From Parasphingorhabdus cellanae (GTDB lineage: Bacteria > Pseudomonadota > Alphaproteobacteria > Sphingomonadales > Sphingomonadaceae): 64,000 nt of DNA. The notes under the pieces were generated by a model, which did no database searches, was not told where the DNA came from, and was given only the letters and a program-made list of their open reading frames with translations. Positions within the stretch are counted from its first letter, which is position 1. Every line of letters begins with the position of its first letter. This document shows, piece by piece, positions 28,972 through 37,498 of the stretch. The stretch lies in contig NZ_CP071794.1 in the NCBI RefSeq assembly GCF_017498565.1, positions 3,648,001-3,712,000 of the forward strand. The letters run 5' to 3'. Made by a program: the position numbers and the translations under genes.

Positions 28972-29026
28972 CTAAAAATCCCGGCCCTTCCGTTCTAAAA
29001 ATCCCGGCCCTTCCGTTCTAAAAATC
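28972..29026. repeat. 23-bp tandem direct repeat, 2.4 copies
   Basis: The unit CTAAAAATCCCGGCCCTTCCGTT occurs at 28972-28994 and again at 28995-29017 without change. The first nine bases recur at 29018-29026, where they are the stop codon and last codons of the DUF481 gene. The repeat fills the short gap between two convergent genes. Confidence 0.92.
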
Positions 29027-29968
29027 ATAGACCAAAGTTGCGCGACTAAGCGTATCGGTTTTCTCGCTGCCATCCGGTGGATTGGTTTCATGCTCGACAG
29101 CATAAGAAAAGCGAGCGGTCAGCTTCCCGTTTATTTTCGCATCAAGCCCTGTTGTCGCGGTCAGCGTGTTGGTGCCAGAAGAAAATATCACATTGGCGCT
29201 GGTGAGGCTTTGCGCGTCCGAGGCCAATGTTGCGCCGGCGTCCTGGGTCAGTTTCAAATTATCCGCAATCTGCCAGCCGAGATCAAGACCAATTAAACCG
29301 GCCAGACTGCTGTCCGACCCGCCGTCGGTAAATTCCGTTAGGCGCCAGGCTGGCCCTGCTTTGACATCCAGGTTGACTTCGTCTTCCTTGACCACCGTGT
29401 AGCCAATACCCCCCGACGCAGTATAGCGCGCGGAAAAACCCTGAAACCGGTCGTGATCATATCGCGCCAGACCATATACAAACAAACGGTCATTAATCTT
29501 ATATTCCGGCTCTACCGCAACCGCATATTGCTCTCGGCTGGTGACGCCATTGCTGCGTTGATAATCGGCGCGCGCCTGAAATTTGAGGCGCCAGTCGACC
29601 GCATCTTTAACCAAGTTAATGCCGCCGCTTAAACCGACACCGCTGGAATTTCCGGTATTGCGAAAGCCGCCAAGCTCGCCTTTGCCCGACCAGTTTTCAA
29701 AAAAGGGCGCTTCCATTTTCGCTCTTCTTTTTGCCGCTGCGAGCTGTGTTTTCTTTACGGTATATGAAGCCATCATGGCGTCAATTTCGGCGATGCTATC
29801 GGGATTTGCGACCTTGGCAAACTTGATAACCGACTTGACCTCGGCATGTTTACCAGAATCAATGGCAGCCTGAATCATCGCCTTTACTGGCGCAGGCAGC
29901 GCGGCTTGCGCCGGTGCTGTAAGGCCGATGGTTGCTATCGGAATTGAACAAACTATCTTACGCAACAT
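29018..29968 (-). CDS. DUF481 outer-membrane beta-barrel protein
   Basis: A 316-residue exported protein. A signal peptide (MLRKIVCSIPIATIGLTAPAQA) is followed by a helical segment (about residues 25-85) and a beta-barrel domain of alternating hydrophobic strands (about 95-316). The C-terminus ends ATLVYDF, with the terminal Phe used for BAM-dependent insertion. It belongs to the DUF481 family of putative salt-stress-induced outer-membrane proteins; its transport role is not known. Its stop lies within the tandem repeat that follows. Confidence 0.86.
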   Translation of the reverse strand: MLRKIVCSIPIATIGLTAPAQAALPAPVKAMIQAAIDSGKHAEVKSVIKFAKVANPDSIAEIDAMMASYTVKKTQLAAAKRRAKMEAPFFENWSGKGELGGFRNTGNSSGVGLSGGINLVKDAVDWRLKFQARADYQRSNGVTSREQYAVAVEPEYKINDRLFVYGLARYDHDRFQGFSARYTASGGIGYTVVKEDEVNLDVKAGPAWRLTEFTDGGSDSSLAGLIGLDLGWQIADNLKLTQDAGATLASDAQSLTSANVIFSSGTNTLTATTGLDAKINGKLTARFSYAVEHETNPPDGSEKTDTLSRATLVYDF

Positions 29969-29999
29969 ATTGTAATCCTGTGGCTAATCTGTTTGGCTT

Positions 30000-30488
30000 T
30001 CAGATCAGAGGATCAAATTCCTTCAATATTGCGCGGTAGAGATCTTTTTTAAACGGTACGATCATATCCGGCAAATCTGATGGTTTGGCCCATTTCCAAT
30101 CCGAAAATTCTGCATGTTCGGTCGCAATATTGACATGCCTGTCTTCGCCTGTAAACCGCATCAGGAACCAGGATTGGCGTTGACCGCGATATTTTCCCTT
30201 CCAGATTTTACCCAAAAGCTCGTCTGGCAAATCGTAATAATATTCTTCCGCGCTGCGGGCAATTATCTCAACATGTGCCGCCGTGATGCCGGTTTCTTCT
30301 TCCAGCTCCCGGATTGCTGCGGCCTCGCTTTCCTCACCGTCATCGATGCCGCCTTGCGGCATTTGCCAAGCGTCGGGATAGGCGCTGTCTTTTGCATCCA
30401 GTCGTTGACCGACAAAAATCTTTCCGTTTTTGTCGGCCAGCATGATGCCAGCACAGGGACGGTAAGGAAGGTCGCTAAAGTCGGTCAT
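30000..30488 (-). CDS. rppH: RppH, RNA pyrophosphohydrolase (Nudix)
   Basis: A 162-residue Nudix hydrolase. The Nudix box begins GGIDDGEESEAAAIRELEEE (about residues 46-68, followed by TGI), and LPYRPCAGIMLADKNGKIFVGQR at the start is typical of RppH. It removes pyrophosphate from the 5' triphosphate of mRNA to start decay. The start at 30488 (MTDFSDLPYRP) is chosen: it overlaps the stop of the upstream esterase gene by ATGA. The longer frame to 30521 is rejected. Confidence 0.93.
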   Translation of the reverse strand: MTDFSDLPYRPCAGIMLADKNGKIFVGQRLDAKDSAYPDAWQMPQGGIDDGEESEAAAIRELEEETGITAAHVEIIARSAEEYYYDLPDELLGKIWKGKYRGQRQSWFLMRFTGEDRHVNIATEHAEFSDWKWAKPSDLPDMIVPFKKDLYRAILKEFDPLI

Positions 30489-31429
30489 AGCGCCGCCAAA
30501 GTCGCCTTCAGCGCATTGCAAATACCATCGACATCCTGCTGTGAGGACGGAATGCCTTTGCGCAGGCAGATCAGGCCATGGACATTGCCCTTGGCTTCCA
30601 TAAAGGTAACTGGCACACCGGCCTCTACCAACTTGGCGGCGTAGCTACGACCCTGATCGCGCAGAGGATCCAAGCCGCCAGTGATAAGAACAGTCGGTGG
30701 GCTGTTGGCGAGATCGCCATGTATGGGGTCGCAACGGGCATCGCCAGCGACACCGGCGTAATGTTTATGGAAATAGTCCATTGAGTCTTTTGTCAGCAAA
30801 AACCCTTCGGCAAATTCATCCATAGAACCACCGGCTGCCGTGCTGTCTACCGCGGGATATATCGGGACTTGAGCGATTACCGGTGTCGCCGCATTTTTCT
30901 TGGCTAGATCCTGCGCCACGACAATTGCCAAATTACCGCCAGCACTATCGCCGCACGGAATTAAGCCGTCTATTTCAATCCCCAGCGCGCTCTTGGCATT
31001 TTCGGCAATCCAGCGCGTGGCCGCTTCACAGTCATCCGGAGCAGCCGGAAAGGGCGCTTCAGGGGCCAGCCTGTAATCCACTGCGATCAGAGGCAAGTCC
31101 ATCTGCGCCGCCATCTCGGTGCAATAGGGATGGTGGCTTTCCAGATCACCAATGACGAAACCACCGCCATGATAAAAGATGATCGCAGGCCCTTTTTCCC
31201 GGTTTTCCCGCTTATCATAATAGCGTAGCTTGATATCGCCCGCCGGTCCCGGACAAGTCAGGTCCTTTACAACCGCCAGTTCGGTGGGTTCTGCATCGAC
31301 CAGAAAGCGCATACCGACATAGACTTCGCGTGCAGCTGCTGGCTCCATTTCATTCATCGGCACTTCCATAGCCTGTTCGAGCATGGCCAACATCGCCTGG
31401 GTATCGGGTCGCACAAAAGCCGTTGTCAT
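30485..31429 (-). CDS. Alpha/beta hydrolase, hormone-sensitive-lipase type esterase
   Basis: A 314-residue esterase of the HSL family (bacterial family IV). The oxyanion-hole motif is IIFYHGGGFVIGD, the nucleophile is in IPCGDSAGGNLA, the acid in TGGLDPLRDQG and the His in KGNVHGLICL. No signal peptide is seen, so it is likely cytosolic. The ATG at 31429 follows CGGAGAAGTAAGG; the upstream in-frame ATG at 31453 lacks a ribosome-binding site. It is transcribed with rppH. Confidence 0.92.
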   Translation of the reverse strand: MTTAFVRPDTQAMLAMLEQAMEVPMNEMEPAAAREVYVGMRFLVDAEPTELAVVKDLTCPGPAGDIKLRYYDKRENREKGPAIIFYHGGGFVIGDLESHHPYCTEMAAQMDLPLIAVDYRLAPEAPFPAAPDDCEAATRWIAENAKSALGIEIDGLIPCGDSAGGNLAIVVAQDLAKKNAATPVIAQVPIYPAVDSTAAGGSMDEFAEGFLLTKDSMDYFHKHYAGVAGDARCDPIHGDLANSPPTVLITGGLDPLRDQGRSYAAKLVEAGVPVTFMEAKGNVHGLICLRKGIPSSQQDVDGICNALKATLAAL

Positions 31430-31629
31430 CCTTACTTCTCCGTATTGTTGCATATTGATTTGCTACTGAACCTCTGGCGAGTAGATCAGCCATGGTTCAC
31501 TAGGCAAGAAGTAATCTCAATCTCTGGCTTTAAACAAATGCTTTATCCCTAGTAGTTTTTATGGTTTGAAGCAGAGGGGAGAAGTGCTTTACCGCATGTT
31601 CTAAAGAGTTATGGGTACGGAAATTATAT

Positions 31630-33519
31630 ATGGCTACGGCGCTTAAGCAAGACGACAACAGCAACAATTCACCGGAGAATGCGGAAAATGTCGTCGTTCG
31701 CTTCGCTGGTGATAGCGGCGATGGTATGCAGCTTACCGGCGGGCAATTCACTCTGTCCACGGCTTTGTCTGGAAGTGACCTTGCCACTTTCCCGGATTTT
31801 CCGGCAGAGATTCGCGCGCCGCAAGGGACATTATTTGGTGTATCTGCCTTCCAGATCAATTTTGGCAGCCGCGCGATTGAAACAGCTGGCGACCGGCCTG
31901 ATGTTCTGATCGCAATGAATCCCGCCGCGCTGAAGACCAATGTCGAGGCTCTGCGCGATGGCGGCTTGATAATTGCCGATGCAGGCGAGTTCGGGAAACG
32001 CAATCTCGACAAAGCGAAATATGAGAATAACCCGCTGGAAGATGGATCGCTGGCGAAATGGCAACTGCTGAAACTCGATATTTCAGCGCTGACACTGGAA
32101 GCCGTGAAACCGTTTGGTCTGGGTAACAAAGAAGCGCTGCGCTGCAAAAATATGTGGACGCTTGGCCTAGCTCTTTGGATGTTTGAGCGGGACCGTGAGC
32201 CAATTGTTAACTGGCTGAATAGCAAATTTGCTAAGCTGCCGGATGTCGCGCAAGCCAATATAGCGGCACTGAATGCCGGGCATGCCTATGGCGAAACGGC
32301 GGAATTATCCGGTGATGGGTTGGGTAGTGGCCATTTAACGACACGCAAGATTGGCGCTGCGCCTTCGGCACCAGGTGAATATCGTACCGTGACCGGCGCC
32401 GAGTCACTGTCTCTTGGTCTGGTTGCGGGGGCGCAGCTGGCGGATTTGCCGATGTTCTTTGGCGGTTATCCAATTACGCCAGCCTCGGCGATCCTGCATC
32501 ACCTGTCGCGCCTCAAAGAATTTGGGGTGACGACCTTTCAGGCAGAAGACGAGATTGCGGCGATCGCGGCAGCCATTGGTGCAAGCTATGCCGGTAAGCT
32601 TGGCATTACGTCCTCATCCGGCCCAGGCATCGCGCTAAAAGGCGAGGCGATGGGGCTGGCAATCATGACCGAGCTGCCGTTGGTAATTGTCAATTCACAG
32701 CGCGGCGGGCCGTCGACAGGCCTTCCCACCAAGACGGAACAGTCTGACCTCTATCAAGCGATTTATGGTCGCAACGGGGATGCGCCGATGCCGATCATTG
32801 CAGCATGTTCACCCGGCGACGCGTTCGAATGTGCAATAGAAGCTGTGCGGATTGCGGTGCAATATATGACCCCGGTCATGTTGCTGACCGATGGTTATAT
32901 CGCCAATGCTGCTGAACCCTGGAAGATCCCAGATGTCGATACATTGGAGCCCTTCCCGACGAGTTTCATGGACAAGATGCCCGAAGGCGGCTTGAAACCC
33001 TATGCTCGCGATGAAAAACTGGCGCGGCCATGGATTAAGCCGGGAACGCCAGAATTGATGCACCGTATTGGCGGTATCGAAAAAGGTGTTGATACCGGGC
33101 ATATTGATTATGCGCCGGAAAATCACCAGCAAATGACCGAGATCCGGCGGGATAAAGTATTGGGTGTTGCTGAAAGCATCGCTGATCAGGGTGTTTCCCT
33201 CGGAAAAGAGGGCGGCAAACTGGCGGTCGTTGGTTGGGGCTCTACCTTTGGACCGATCCATCAAGCGGTTCGCCGCTCCATTGCCGCTGGGAAAGACGTC
33301 AGCCACATTCATATTCGCAACATTTGGCCGATGCCGAAAAACCTTGGTGACTTGTTGAAAAGCTATGACCGGGTAATCGTACCGGAAATGAATACGGGGC
33401 AGCTGAAAACCGTCCTGCGCGATCAATATCTGATCGATGCGAAGCCGGTTAACAAAGTCTCTGGCCAGCCATTTACCATTACCGAAATTGAAACGGCGAT
33501 TGAGGAGAATTTGGGGTGA
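31630..33519 (+). CDS. korA: 2-oxoacid:acceptor oxidoreductase, alpha (gamma-alpha fused) subunit
   Basis: A 629-residue subunit with an N-terminal gamma-type domain (about residues 20-200: FAGDSGDGMQLTGGQF, ALKTNVEALRDGG) fused to the alpha domains (GGYPITPASAILH, FQAEDEIAAIAAAIGASYAG, TSSSGPGIALKGEAMGLA). With KorB it catalyses CoA-dependent oxidation of a 2-oxoacid, most likely 2-oxoglutarate, reducing ferredoxin. This fused form is the one found in aerobic bacteria. No ferredoxin gene is adjacent. Promoter and ribosome-binding site are weak; ACGGAA lies before the ATG. Confidence 0.92.
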   Translation: MATALKQDDNSNNSPENAENVVVRFAGDSGDGMQLTGGQFTLSTALSGSDLATFPDFPAEIRAPQGTLFGVSAFQINFGSRAIETAGDRPDVLIAMNPAALKTNVEALRDGGLIIADAGEFGKRNLDKAKYENNPLEDGSLAKWQLLKLDISALTLEAVKPFGLGNKEALRCKNMWTLGLALWMFERDREPIVNWLNSKFAKLPDVAQANIAALNAGHAYGETAELSGDGLGSGHLTTRKIGAAPSAPGEYRTVTGAESLSLGLVAGAQLADLPMFFGGYPITPASAILHHLSRLKEFGVTTFQAEDEIAAIAAAIGASYAGKLGITSSSGPGIALKGEAMGLAIMTELPLVIVNSQRGGPSTGLPTKTEQSDLYQAIYGRNGDAPMPIIAACSPGDAFECAIEAVRIAVQYMTPVMLLTDGYIANAAEPWKIPDVDTLEPFPTSFMDKMPEGGLKPYARDEKLARPWIKPGTPELMHRIGGIEKGVDTGHIDYAPENHQQMTEIRRDKVLGVAESIADQGVSLGKEGGKLAVVGWGSTFGPIHQAVRRSIAAGKDVSHIHIRNIWPMPKNLGDLLKSYDRVIVPEMNTGQLKTVLRDQYLIDAKPVNKVSGQPFTITEIETAIEENLG

Positions 33520-33527
33520 GCAATCAT

Positions 33528-33601
33528 CCGCTCGCCCTGAGCTTGTCGAAGGGCGTTTTGCAAGATTTAGAGGTGGGCTTCGACAGGCCCAGCCCGAACG
33601 G
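33528..33601. repeat. Palindromic REP-like element between korA and korB
   Basis: The left arm CGCTCGCCCTGAGCTTGTCG (continuing AAGGGCG, to 33555) and the right arm CTTCGACAGGCCCAGCCCGA (continuing to 33601) form an imperfect inverted repeat around a 20-base centre. The arm sequence matches the interspersed palindrome known from sphingomonads and some other proteobacteria. No second copy was seen in this window. Confidence 0.75.
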
Positions 33602-33610
33602 GAAGAAAAT

Positions 33611-34639
33611 ATGAACGAGATGACAAAAATCACGACGCTGAAAGACTGGGAAACCGATCAGGAAGTCCGCTGGTGCCCGGGTTGCGGCGACTATGCGATC
33701 CTGAAAGCGGTGCAGCGGACCATGCCGGAACTGGGTGTACGTCCCGAAGATACCTTGTTTATTAGCGGGATTGGCTGCTCTTCCCGTTTCCCATATTATA
33801 TGGAGACTTACGGTTTTCATACTATTCACGGCCGTGCGCCAGCGGTGGCCACCGGTGCGAAGCTTGCCAATCCGGATCTGGATGTCTGGATCGTCACCGG
33901 CGACGGTGATGCGCTTTCTATTGGCGGCAATCACACCATGCATTTGCTCCGGCGGAATCTGGATTGTCAGATCATGTTGTTCAACAACGAGATTTACGGT
34001 CTGACAAAGGGACAATATTCACCGACATCTCGGGTGGGAACGAACAGTCCTTCGACACCTTATGGATCGGTGGATCGACCGGCGTCGCCTTGTGCATTTG
34101 CGCTGGGCGCAGGCGCCCGGTTCATTGCGCGTGCGATCGATGTGCACAAGGATCTCACGAATGTTCTGAAAGCTGCGCATAAGCATGAAGGCGCTTCCTT
34201 TATCGAGATTTTTCAGAACTGTATCGTCTATAATAAAGACGTTTTCGATGAATTCGCGGCGAAGAAAACCGCACCATCAACGCAGCTGCTGTTGGCAGAC
34301 GGTGAGCCTATGTTGTTTGAAAAAGGCGAAAAAGGGATCACGCTGGACCGCGACACATTGTCCCTGAAAGTGGTCGATGTTGTTGATGGCGATTGGGAGG
34401 CCGCTAAGGTTATCGTACATGATGTCACCAACAGAGCAGTGGCCTATATGCTGATCGAAATGCCTTTTGGAGAATTTCCTATGGCCATTGGCGTACTCTA
34501 TGACGATCCGCGGCCCACGTTTGAGTCGGCCGTCATCGCGCAGAATGAACAAGCATCGAAAGGTAAGAAGCGCGATTTGCAGGCTTTGCTGAACAAGGGG
34601 CAGACCTGGACCGTCCCGGAGAGCCAGCACAACCTATAA
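33611..34639 (+). CDS. korB: 2-oxoacid:acceptor oxidoreductase, beta subunit
   Basis: A 342-residue thiamine-diphosphate-binding subunit. It has the cysteine pair WCPGCGDYAILKAVQ near the N-terminus, and the TPP motif VTGDGDALSIGGNHTMH continuing to NNEIYGLTKGQYSPTS. The start at 33611 (MNEMTKITTLKDW) is chosen after GGGAAGAAAAT. The open frame continues to 33437, but that stretch translates the palindromic element (SSARPELVEGRF, LRQAQPERE) and the korA end, so it is not protein. It pairs with KorA. Confidence 0.93.
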   Translation: MNEMTKITTLKDWETDQEVRWCPGCGDYAILKAVQRTMPELGVRPEDTLFISGIGCSSRFPYYMETYGFHTIHGRAPAVATGAKLANPDLDVWIVTGDGDALSIGGNHTMHLLRRNLDCQIMLFNNEIYGLTKGQYSPTSRVGTNSPSTPYGSVDRPASPCAFALGAGARFIARAIDVHKDLTNVLKAAHKHEGASFIEIFQNCIVYNKDVFDEFAAKKTAPSTQLLLADGEPMLFEKGEKGITLDRDTLSLKVVDVVDGDWEAAKVIVHDVTNRAVAYMLIEMPFGEFPMAIGVLYDDPRPTFESAVIAQNEQASKGKKRDLQALLNKGQTWTVPESQHNL

Positions 34640-34848
34640 TCACCGATATGGACGCTTGGGGCTTGCAATGTAGGAATTGGTTTGCCACCCTAGCGTCAAG
34701 GCTTGAGTCTTGGTCATCCGCTATGGGGCGGGCCGAATTGGGAACGGACATTTCGTCGCTCATATGGAACAGTTGAACCGAATTCGACCACCGATTCGCG
34801 TATTATTTGTATATTTTCTCAGTGCGGTTTCGGGGCTCTGTCTGTCAC

Positions 34849-35955
34849 ATGGATAATCTGACGCACAGTCTTGCCGGGGCCGTTTTGGGTCAACTCGGTC
34901 TGAAAAAGAAAACCGGCCTTGGCATGGCGACATTGATTATCGCCGCCAATATTCCAGATATTGATGCCATCGCGACACTTCTTGACGGGGTGCAGCATCT
35001 CGCCATCCGCCGGGGTATTACACATGGCCCGATTGCTATGGTGATACTACCGCTATTGCTAACCGGGACTATGATCCTGTTCGATGGTTGGCAGACGAAG
35101 CGCGGGAAACGCCCAGCGGACCGGCTGCCCATTCATAGGGGCTGGCTATTGGCGCTCGCTTATATCGGTTGTTTGAGCCATCCCGCGCTGGATTGGCTCA
35201 ACAGCTATGGCATTCGTCTGCTGGAGCCCTTTTCATCACAATGGTTTTATGGCGACAGCATCTTCATCATCGATATCTGGATCTGGGCAGCGCTGATTAC
35301 CGGCGTCTGGATTTCACGGCGACGCGAGAAAAAGGGCAGGGACGATTGGCAGCGGCCGGCATGGGTGAGCTTTGCGGCGATTTGCGCGTATATCTTTGCC
35401 AACGGGTTGATTACCGGCAAGGCGGAAGATGAAGCTACGAAGACCGTGCAATATATTTATCAATTGGAGCCGACTTTAGTTGTTGCAAACCCGGTCCCGA
35501 TTACTTTTTGGAAGCGGGAGATATTGTGGCGATTTGAACTGATTGATAAAAGTGGGACCGGCGCTCTTGTGGGGAGTGGAAACTATAGTTTGTTAGAAGG
35601 CGCGAGTCTTGATGAAGGTAGGAACCACTCTACTGCATTGTCGCTCAACAGAAAGATCGATGATGGTGGCCCAATTCTTAATGGTCATCGTGCTCGCACT
35701 TCTGGCGCTGCCAACATCCATTTGGATTACCTTAAGTCTAGCAATCAAGATGTAGATGCTTTTCTGTTTTGGTCAAGAATGCCCTTAATTGGATGGCGAT
35801 TCGAAGACGATCGATCGAAAAATGGTTATGAGTTTGTCATAAAAGATCAAAGGTTTGATTCTCCGTTAGTAGCCGATCGTTTTTCTGTCGAAGCTTATAT
35901 TGATGAGCAGACGGTGCGAAGGTTGAGAGCAGAAATAGTAAAGTCACATGAATAG
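34849..35955 (+). CDS. Membrane-bound metal-dependent hydrolase (YdjM/DUF457 type)
   Basis: A 368-residue membrane protein. Conserved metal-ligand-like motifs are MDNLTHSLAGAVLGQ, AANIPDIDAIATLL, RRGITHGPIAM and CLSHPALDWLNSYG, and four to five membrane helices lie in the first 200 residues. The C-terminal third (from about 35500) is soluble and clearly AT-richer than the N-terminal part. The start at 34849 is chosen because MDNLTHS is the family N-terminus; an ATG at 34807 adds unrelated residues. It overlaps the photolyase gene by 8 bases. The substrate is unknown. Confidence 0.84.
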   Translation: MDNLTHSLAGAVLGQLGLKKKTGLGMATLIIAANIPDIDAIATLLDGVQHLAIRRGITHGPIAMVILPLLLTGTMILFDGWQTKRGKRPADRLPIHRGWLLALAYIGCLSHPALDWLNSYGIRLLEPFSSQWFYGDSIFIIDIWIWAALITGVWISRRREKKGRDDWQRPAWVSFAAICAYIFANGLITGKAEDEATKTVQYIYQLEPTLVVANPVPITFWKREILWRFELIDKSGTGALVGSGNYSLLEGASLDEGRNHSTALSLNRKIDDGGPILNGHRARTSGAANIHLDYLKSSNQDVDAFLFWSRMPLIGWRFEDDRSKNGYEFVIKDQRFDSPLVADRFSVEAYIDEQTVRRLRAEIVKSHE

Positions 35956-37339
35956 CCCCATCATCCTCTGGTTCCGCCGCGATTTGCGTCTTTCCGATCA
36001 AGCCGCCGTTGCCGCCGCCGCTGCGGAAGGCCCGGTCATCCCGGTCTATATACTCGACGACGAAACGCCAAAGCATCGCAAAATGGGCGGGGCTTCGCGC
36101 TGGTGGCTCCATCATAGCCTGAAATCTCTCGACCAGCATCTGCGGGACAAGGGTTCGCGGCTGATATTGCGCCAAGGCAATGCCGCCACGATCCTTGCAG
36201 ACATCGCGCACAAGGCTGGCGCGCAACAGATACATGCGCTCCATCATTATGAACCTTGGTGGCTCAACGCTGAAAAGCATCTGCGGGAGTCTTTGGCAGA
36301 CGGCGTCGAGTTGATATTGCATGACGGCAACTACCTATTGCCGCCCGGTGCGGTGACCACTGGCGGCGGCGACCCCTATAAAATTTACACCCCTTTTTGG
36401 AAATCGGTCCGCGAGCGGATGCCGCCAGCAGAACCGACGCCTGTTCCGCAAAAAATCGATACACCTGATCAATGGCCAGTCAGCGATAGCTTGGATGACT
36501 GGAACTTGTTACCGACCAAGCCCGACTGGGCGACCGGCTTTACAAAAGCTTGGACGCCGGGCGAAGAAGGCGCACGGGCCAATGTCGACGCGTTTATTGA
36601 CAAGGCCACCCGTTATGACGAAGGCCGCAATCTACCCTCTGCAGAGCTGGTGTCGCGGCTGTCGCCGCATCTTCATTTTGGCGAGGTCAGTCCAGCCTAT
36701 GTCTGGCACCGGGTGACAGGACGCGGACGGCAAGTCGAAACCTATCTCAAGGAAATAGTCTGGCGCGATTACGCGCAAAACGTAATTTGGCAGTTTCCGC
36801 AATATGGCGGGGAAAGCTACCGCGAGAAGTTCCGTGATTTTCCGTGGCGGGACATGAATGATGCTAAGGTTGCCAAAGATTTCGAGGCCTGGTGCCACGG
36901 CAAAACGGGCTATCCCATTGTAGATGCCGGTATGCGGGAATTGTGGGCAACCGGGTGGATGCACAACCGCGTCCGAATGATCGCGGCGAGTTTTCTGATC
37001 AAGCATTTGCTGATCGATTGGCGCAAGGGCGAGCAATGGTTCTGGGACACGTTGGTCGATGCCGATTTTGCTTCGAACAGCGTCAATTGGCAATGGGTTT
37101 CAGGCACTGGCGTCGACAGCAATATGTTTGTCCGGATCATGGCGCCGCTGACGCAGTCAGAGAAATTCAATGCGGGTGACTATATCCGCAAATGGGTGCC
37201 GGAACTGTCGGATGTGAGCGATCCCTATATCCATGATCCCGAGGAACACGGCGCTAAACCGGCGAGCTATCGGTCAAAAATTATCGGGCACAAAGATGCC
37301 CGTGCCCGCGCTCTGGATGCTTATGCGGTGGTGAAGTGA
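35948..37339 (+). CDS. phrB: Deoxyribodipyrimidine photolyase, class I
   Basis: A 463-residue flavoprotein repairing UV-induced cyclobutane pyrimidine dimers with blue light. The N-terminal alpha/beta antenna domain starts IILWFRRDLRLSDQAAV. The FAD-binding domain has SRLSPHLHFGEVSPAYVWH, YPIVDAGMRELWATGWMHNR and DADFASNSVNWQWVSGTG, including the conserved Trp-rich region. It begins within the last codons of the upstream hydrolase gene. Confidence 0.95.
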   Translation: MNSPIILWFRRDLRLSDQAAVAAAAAEGPVIPVYILDDETPKHRKMGGASRWWLHHSLKSLDQHLRDKGSRLILRQGNAATILADIAHKAGAQQIHALHHYEPWWLNAEKHLRESLADGVELILHDGNYLLPPGAVTTGGGDPYKIYTPFWKSVRERMPPAEPTPVPQKIDTPDQWPVSDSLDDWNLLPTKPDWATGFTKAWTPGEEGARANVDAFIDKATRYDEGRNLPSAELVSRLSPHLHFGEVSPAYVWHRVTGRGRQVETYLKEIVWRDYAQNVIWQFPQYGGESYREKFRDFPWRDMNDAKVAKDFEAWCHGKTGYPIVDAGMRELWATGWMHNRVRMIAASFLIKHLLIDWRKGEQWFWDTLVDADFASNSVNWQWVSGTGVDSNMFVRIMAPLTQSEKFNAGDYIRKWVPELSDVSDPYIHDPEEHGAKPASYRSKIIGHKDARARALDAYAVVK

Positions 37340-37498
37340 CGAGGCTATTGAAATGCTTATGACACCTCCGTATAGCCGCACTTGGTCAAAGAAGGATATC
37401 AGGTCGATGAATACATAGGTCGCCATCAGGCGCATTCAAAAATGAAAGCTGTTCAGTCCCTGGGCTGGATATTTTGACACCTATATTCAGGATCTTTT
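37340..37498. other. Gap after the photolyase gene, possible decayed reading frame
   Basis: No gene is called. One frame from a TTG at 37382 to a stop at 37477 reads LVKEGYQVDEYIGRHQAHSK and continues to GWIF, with protein-like composition, but it is preceded by a stop and has no ribosome-binding site. It may be a remnant or chance. CAGGATC upstream of 37499 serves the following SDR gene. Confidence 0.3.

Noticed and set aside
31530..32258. A 242-codon minus-strand frame at the korA start
   Set aside because: It is low-complexity and Ser-rich, and opposite conserved KorA sequence.
33437..33610. A longer korB N-terminus
   Set aside because: The extension translates the end of korA and the palindromic repeat, not protein related to KorB.
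34533..34763. A 76-codon minus-strand frame after korB
   Set aside because: It overlaps the conserved korB C-terminus and has no good ribosome-binding site or recognised motif.
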